From Streptomyces sp. NRRL F-5135 (GTDB lineage Bacteria > Actinomycetota > Actinomycetes > Streptomycetales > Streptomycetaceae), in assembly GCF_000719775.1 (NCBI RefSeq), contig NZ_JOHR01000003.1, positions 248,001-312,000 of the forward strand: a stretch of DNA of 64,000 bases, in the 5' to 3' direction. How positions within the stretch are numbered: the first letter of the stretch is position 1; every line of letters starts with the position of its first letter. Shown here in pieces: positions 59,879-64,000 of this stretch. The notes beneath the pieces were generated by a model. The model searched no databases, was not told the DNA's origin, and saw only the letters and a list, made by a program, of their open reading frames with translations. Both the position numbers and the translations under genes were made by a program.

Positions 59879-61168
59879 GTGCGCTCACCTCTGAGTCGGC
59901 GCGGTTTCCTCGCCGCAGGCTCCGGCCTCGCCGCCGCTGCCGCGATCCCCGCTGTGTCCGGCTGTTCCTCGCTCGCCTCGGCCGATTCCGATCCCGGCAC
60001 CCTGGTGGTGCACACCCAGCTCGGCACCGTGGCACCCGGCTCCGCCACGTACACCGCCGTCGTCAAGGAGTTCCACCGGGAGAACCCGGGGCTCCGCATC
60101 AAGAACCTCGTCAACGGTGACGACCTGGCCCAGGTGTACGAGACCTCGCGGCTGGCCCGCAAGGAGCCGGACGTGGTCATGGTCAACCTGTACGACAAGA
60201 CGCTGGCGTGGACCGACGTCGGCGCCACCGTCGACGTGCGGGACTACCTCGACGACTGGGGGCTGCGCGAACGCGTCCTGCCCGCCGCCCTGACGGAGTG
60301 GACCGACGGCAAGGGCAGGCTGCGCGCCTTCCCGTACTTCGCCGCCAACTGGCCCGTCGCCTACAACACCGTCCTGCTCGAACGGGCCGGCGTCGACTCC
60401 GTGCCCACCACCGGTGACCAGCTCATCGGCGCGGCCCGCAAGCTCCGGGCCAAGGGCATCGCCCCCGTCACCGTGGGCGGCAACGACTGGACCGGGCAGA
60501 AGCTGCTCGCCCAGATCATCCAGACCTTCCTCACCCCGCAGGAGGCCCGAGTCGTCTACTCGACCGGCGACTTCAGCGGCAGGGGCGCCCGCGAGGGTAT
60601 CGACTACTTCGTCGCGCTGCGCGACGCCGGCGTCTTCGCCGACAAGGCCCAGGGCCTCACCTCCGACACGATGACCACGCAGTACAACACCGAAGCCGCG
60701 GCCGTCCAGTCCGCGATGTCCTCCGCCCTCGCGAAGGTGCCGCCGAAGACCGCCGGTCACACCGAGGTCGGCGGCTGGCCGCTCGCGCCCGGAGCCGCGC
60801 ACGACAAGCCGACGATCCTGCGTTCGTTCACCCTCATCGGATTCTGGATCAGCCCCAACGGCGTGAAGAAGCTGCCTGCCGTCGAGACGTTCCTGCGCTT
60901 CATGTACCGGCCGGAGGTGGTGTCGCGCTTCATCACCGAGAGCGGACGGGACATGGCGCTCGTGACGGACACGGTCAGCACGGAGTTCCCCCTGGTGGCC
61001 AAGGCCCAGCAACTCGGCGACCGGGTCGACCAGGCGCTCCTGCCCGATCTGTACGTCCCCCCGACCGCCACCCAGCCGCTGATCACGGCGACCAGCACTG
61101 CCTTCACCCGGGGGACGAGCGCGGCATCCGTCCGCTCCGCCCTCGAATCCGCCTACCGCACGGCCTGA
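59879..61168 (+). CDS. Sugar-binding lipoprotein of a third CUT1 importer
   Basis: This 429-residue family 1 solute-binding protein has a twin-arginine (SRRGFLAAG) and lipobox (VSGC) signal. It starts at a GTG. The fold motifs HRENPGLRIKNLVNGDD and EPDVVMVNLYD are typical. The ligand is unknown; no glycosidase is encoded nearby within the window. Confidence 0.9.
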   Translation: MRSPLSRRGFLAAGSGLAAAAAIPAVSGCSSLASADSDPGTLVVHTQLGTVAPGSATYTAVVKEFHRENPGLRIKNLVNGDDLAQVYETSRLARKEPDVVMVNLYDKTLAWTDVGATVDVRDYLDDWGLRERVLPAALTEWTDGKGRLRAFPYFAANWPVAYNTVLLERAGVDSVPTTGDQLIGAARKLRAKGIAPVTVGGNDWTGQKLLAQIIQTFLTPQEARVVYSTGDFSGRGAREGIDYFVALRDAGVFADKAQGLTSDTMTTQYNTEAAAVQSAMSSALAKVPPKTAGHTEVGGWPLAPGAAHDKPTILRSFTLIGFWISPNGVKKLPAVETFLRFMYRPEVVSRFITESGRDMALVTDTVSTEFPLVAKAQQLGDRVDQALLPDLYVPPTATQPLITATSTAFTRGTSAASVRSALESAYRTA

Positions 61169-61199
61169 TCCGCGCGCCCGAGCCCTCTGCGAGTCACTC

Positions 61200-62141
61200 A
61201 TGCCGACGCTCTCGCCCGCCCCCGACGGCACCTCGGTCCGCCTGCCGGCTCCGCCCACGCCGTGGCCCGCCGCCGCGACCCGCCGCACCCAGGGCGGGGT
61301 CGTCCTCGCCGTGCCCGCGCTGGTCTGGTACCTCGTCTTCATGGTCGGTCCGCTGGTCGCCATCTTCGTCATCGCCGCCCTGCACTGGCCCGGCATGCTC
61401 CAGCCGATCTCCTTCGCCGGGCTCGGGAACGTCCGGACCGTCCTCGACGACCCCGTCTTCTGGGACGCGGCGCGCAACACCGCCACCCAACTCGTCGTCG
61501 CGCTCCCGCTGATGATCGTCGCCGCGTACATGCTCGGGTATTACGTCGCCCAGCGCCCGCCCGGCCACCGCGCGCTGCGGTACCTGCTCTTCATACCCGG
61601 CCTGATCTCCACCCCGGCCAAGGCGATGGTGTTCTACGCCGTCCTCTCCCCGGACGGACTGCTCAACGGCGGACTGGAGAAGACCGGTCTCGGCTCGCTG
61701 ACCGACGCCTGGCTCGCCTCGCCCTCCACCGCGCTGGCCTGCCTCATCCTCCTCGACGTGTGGAGCGGCATCGGCTTCACCGCCGTACTGTTCGCGGCCC
61801 GCCTGGGCAGTGTGCCGGACGAGATCGGCGAGGCCGCCCAACTCGACGGCGCGGGCCACTGGCGCGCCATGTGGCGCATCCACTTCCCCGTCATCCGCGA
61901 CTTCGTCGGGGTCGTGACGATGCTCCAGTTCCTGTGGACCCTGTTCGGCTCCGCCCAGAACGTGCTGCTGCTCACCCAGGGCGGCCCCGGAAGCTCGTCG
62001 ACGACGCTGTCCTTCCTCGTCTACCAGAAGGCCTTCATCGCGGCCGATCTCGGCTACAGCCAGACCGTCGGTGTGGTCCTGTTCCTGGCCGGCCTGGCCG
62101 GGCTCCTGACCATCCGTCGCGTCTTCCGCCAGAACTACTGA
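61200..62141 (+). CDS. CUT1 sugar ABC transporter permease (MalF-like)
   Basis: This 313-residue, six-helix permease has the EAA loop GEAAQLDGAGHWRAMWRIHFP and the end segment LTQGGPGSSSTTLSFLVYQ. It starts 31 bases after the binding-protein gene. Confidence 0.92.
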   Translation: MPTLSPAPDGTSVRLPAPPTPWPAAATRRTQGGVVLAVPALVWYLVFMVGPLVAIFVIAALHWPGMLQPISFAGLGNVRTVLDDPVFWDAARNTATQLVVALPLMIVAAYMLGYYVAQRPPGHRALRYLLFIPGLISTPAKAMVFYAVLSPDGLLNGGLEKTGLGSLTDAWLASPSTALACLILLDVWSGIGFTAVLFAARLGSVPDEIGEAAQLDGAGHWRAMWRIHFPVIRDFVGVVTMLQFLWTLFGSAQNVLLLTQGGPGSSSTTLSFLVYQKAFIAADLGYSQTVGVVLFLAGLAGLLTIRRVFRQNY

Positions 62142-62154
62142 TCGGAGCGGTTCC

Positions 62155-62982
62155 ATGAAGTTCGGAAGGTCCTGGCTGCCGGCGCACATCCTCGCGTGGC
62201 TGTACGCGGCGCTGCTGGTCGTCCCCCTCTACTACCTGCTGGTCTCCGCCTTCAAGACGAACGACCAGATCTTCGGCAGCCCTTTCTCCCCGCCCGCCTC
62301 GCTCTCCCCGGACAACTTCGGGGAGGCGTTCTCCTCCGCCCACCTCGGCCCCGCCGTCGTCAACTCGGCATTCGTCACGGCACTGGCACTCGCTCTCACC
62401 CTGGCGCTCGCCGTCCCCGCGGCCTTCGCGATCGCCCGCTCCGAGGGGCGGCTGGGCGCCCTGGTGGAGCGGGTGTTCTCGCTGGGGTTCCTGGTACCCA
62501 CGTTCGCCGCGCTCTTCCCCACCTTCCTGCTCGCCGCCGGCACCGGGCTGTTCCACACCCGCGCCTTCATGGTGCTGTTCCTGCCCGCCACCGCGATGCC
62601 CCTCTCCGTGGTCATCCTGGTGCAGTTCATGCGGACCATCCCGCGCGAGATGGAGGAGGCCGCGCGCATCGACGGCGCGTCCACCTTCGCCGTCCTGCGG
62701 CACGTCTACACACCGATGTGCATGCCGGGGATCGCGACCATCCTGCTGCTGAACTTCCTGACCTTCTGGAACGAGTACCTCTACTCGCTCGTCATCATCG
62801 GCCCCGACCCCGAGCAGCGCACCGTGCAGGTCGCCCTGCCCACCCTGAAGTCCCTGACCGGCACCGACTACGGCATCCTGACGGCGGGCACGCTCCTGAC
62901 ACTGGTCCCGGTCTGGGTGGTGTACACCGTGCTCCAGAAGCGCATGCAGCAGGCGCTCGTCAGCGGGGCGGTGAAGATGTGA
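62155..62982 (+). CDS. CUT1 sugar ABC transporter permease (MalG-like)
   Basis: This 275-residue permease has EEAARIDGASTFAVLRHVYTP and the family end SGAVKM. It starts 13 bases after the partner permease, and its stop overlaps the LacI start (GTGA). No ATPase gene follows. Confidence 0.92.
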   Translation: MKFGRSWLPAHILAWLYAALLVVPLYYLLVSAFKTNDQIFGSPFSPPASLSPDNFGEAFSSAHLGPAVVNSAFVTALALALTLALAVPAAFAIARSEGRLGALVERVFSLGFLVPTFAALFPTFLLAAGTGLFHTRAFMVLFLPATAMPLSVVILVQFMRTIPREMEEAARIDGASTFAVLRHVYTPMCMPGIATILLLNFLTFWNEYLYSLVIIGPDPEQRTVQVALPTLKSLTGTDYGILTAGTLLTLVPVWVVYTVLQKRMQQALVSGAVKM

Positions 62983-64000
62983 AGGAACGTCCCGAGGGCG
63001 CCGCGCGCCCAACGATCAAGGCCGTGGCCGCCGAGGCGGGAGTCTCCACCGCGACGGTCTCCCAGGCCGTCAACGGCACCGGCCGGATCTCGGACGCCAC
63101 GCGGCGCCGCGTCCTCGAAGCGGCCACCAGGCTGGGCTGGTCGCCCAGCGCCTCCGCGACGGCACTGCGCCGGGCGCGCACCCGCACGATCGCCCTCGTC
63201 GTCCGGCGCCCCACGGACGTACTGGGCGCCGACCCGCACTTCAGCGAACTGATCACGGGTCTGGAGGGGGAGCTGTCCCCGCGAGGCTACGGTCTGCTGC
63301 TCCACCTGGTCGCCGACATGCCGCAGGAGAGCACGCTGTACGAGCGGCTGGTCGCCGAAGGCCGCATCGACGGTGCCGTCCTCACCGACGCACGCGCGGA
63401 CGACCCGCGCCCCAGGCTGCTGCGCGGCCTCGGACTGCCCGCCGTCCTGCTGGGCGCACCGGCCCGCGGCTCGGCGGTGCCCGGCGTGGGACTCGGGCAG
63501 CAGGGCGCCGGCGTCCGCGAGGCCGTCGACCACCTGCTGGAACTCGGCCACACCCGCGTCGCCTACGTCGCGGGCCCGGCCGAACTGCTGCACACCCGGC
63601 TGCGCCGTACCGCGTTCGAGGAGGCCCTCGCCGAGCAGGGACTGCGGCCGGTCGCCGTCCGGCACACCGACTTCACGGAGGAGGCGGCCGTCGCCGTCAC
63701 GAAGGACCTGCTCGCCCTGCCCGACCGGCCGACCGCCCTGGTCTTCCCCAACGACTCCATGGCCGTCTGCGGCATCGGCACCGCCCAGCGCGCCGGGCTC
63801 CGGGTGCCCGGGGACCTGTCGGTCGTGGGGTACGACAACCTCCCGCTCGGCCGCTGGCTGCACCCCCGCCTGACCACCGTCGACCAGCAGGTGCAGCGCG
63901 TCGGCGCCGCCGCCGCCCTCACCCTGCTCGCCCGGTGCGGCGAGGACGTGTCCCCGGCCGTCCTCGACGGACGCCCGCGGCTGGTCGTACGGGAATCCAC
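62979..64000 (+). CDS. LacI-family regulator of the third importer (cut by right edge)
   Basis: The GTG at 62979 overlaps the permease stop. The reading (340 codons and still open at the edge) has the LacI HTH (PTIKAVAAEAGVSTATVSQAV, residues about 11-31) and a sensor domain with VDHLLELGHTRVAYVAGP, LVFPNDSMAVCGIGTAQR and VVGYDNLPLG. As the last gene of the operon it probably represses the promoter near 59785. Confidence 0.87.
   Translation, partial: MKERPEGAARPTIKAVAAEAGVSTATVSQAVNGTGRISDATRRRVLEAATRLGWSPSASATALRRARTRTIALVVRRPTDVLGADPHFSELITGLEGELSPRGYGLLLHLVADMPQESTLYERLVAEGRIDGAVLTDARADDPRPRLLRGLGLPAVLLGAPARGSAVPGVGLGQQGAGVREAVDHLLELGHTRVAYVAGPAELLHTRLRRTAFEEALAEQGLRPVAVRHTDFTEEAAVAVTKDLLALPDRPTALVFPNDSMAVCGIGTAQRAGLRVPGDLSVVGYDNLPLGRWLHPRLTTVDQQVQRVGAAAALTLLARCGEDVSPAVLDGRPRLVVRES

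Overview
This is high-GC DNA with GTG/ATG starts, dense operons joined by 1-4 base stop/start overlaps, twin-arginine signal peptides, and sugar ABC importers that lack their own ATPase, the usual arrangement where a shared MsiK energises them. Together with two rare in-frame TTA codons this points to a Streptomyces chromosome, probably an accessory or arm-proximal region. No tRNA, rRNA, CRISPR array, insertion sequence or phage gene was seen.

Layout. 0-2.1 kb: a divergent TetR regulator with a P450/ferredoxin pair, and a good palindromic operator between them. 2.4-9.0 kb: a five-gene catabolic unit: a double-length Lrp/AsnC regulator, a cytosolic polysaccharide-deacetylase-like hydrolase, an MHS-type transporter, a short-chain dehydrogenase, and a 744-residue protein that fuses a ketopantoate-reductase-like domain to an M20 carboxypeptidase. 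The last four are chained by 4-base overlaps. 9.1-22.6 kb: a xyloglucan utilisation locus with a LacI regulator, secreted GH12 and GH74 endo-enzymes, GH42 and GH3 exo-enzymes and a CUT1 ABC importer. Four near-identical palindromes (core CGAAGCGCTTC) sit only in front of the regulator, the importer operon and the GH3 gene. 22.7-33.6 kb: a second plant-oligosaccharide locus: a decayed Tat-signal gene, a YesL/DUF624-like membrane protein, a CUT1 importer, LacI, a Gfo/Idh/MocA dehydrogenase, GH51 arabinofuranosidase and aldose 1-epimerase. 33.7-35.1 kb: a SigE-type ECF sigma factor coupled to a membrane protein.

35.3-41.3 kb: a second double-Lrp module, with M20 carboxypeptidase, an AbgT-type (p-aminobenzoyl-glutamate) transporter, a double-Lrp regulator and an MHS transporter. 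It repeats three of the families of the 2.4-9 kb module. 41.4-45.0 kb: a small membrane protein, then malic enzyme followed by an AEC carrier, which together suggest malate uptake and oxidation. 45-50.4 kb: TetR, a CGNR-type regulator divergent from an alpha/beta hydrolase with twin 30-bp dyads between them, an SDR that has lost its nucleotide-binding motif, a metallophosphoesterase and an acetyltransferase. 50.7-56.5 kb: a complete oligopeptide ABC operon. 56.5-58.9 kb: a gene graveyard (alpha/beta hydrolase, S8-protease tail and citryl-CoA lyase remnants) around an ACR3-like permease. 59-64 kb: a TTA-containing small membrane protein and a third CUT1 importer operon that ends in its LacI regulator, cut by the window edge.

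Most of the window is therefore devoted to nutrient acquisition under local repressors. The two double-Lrp/MHS/M20 modules, one of them with the reductase-hydrolase fusion, are the least explained part and the best candidate for an undescribed pathway.
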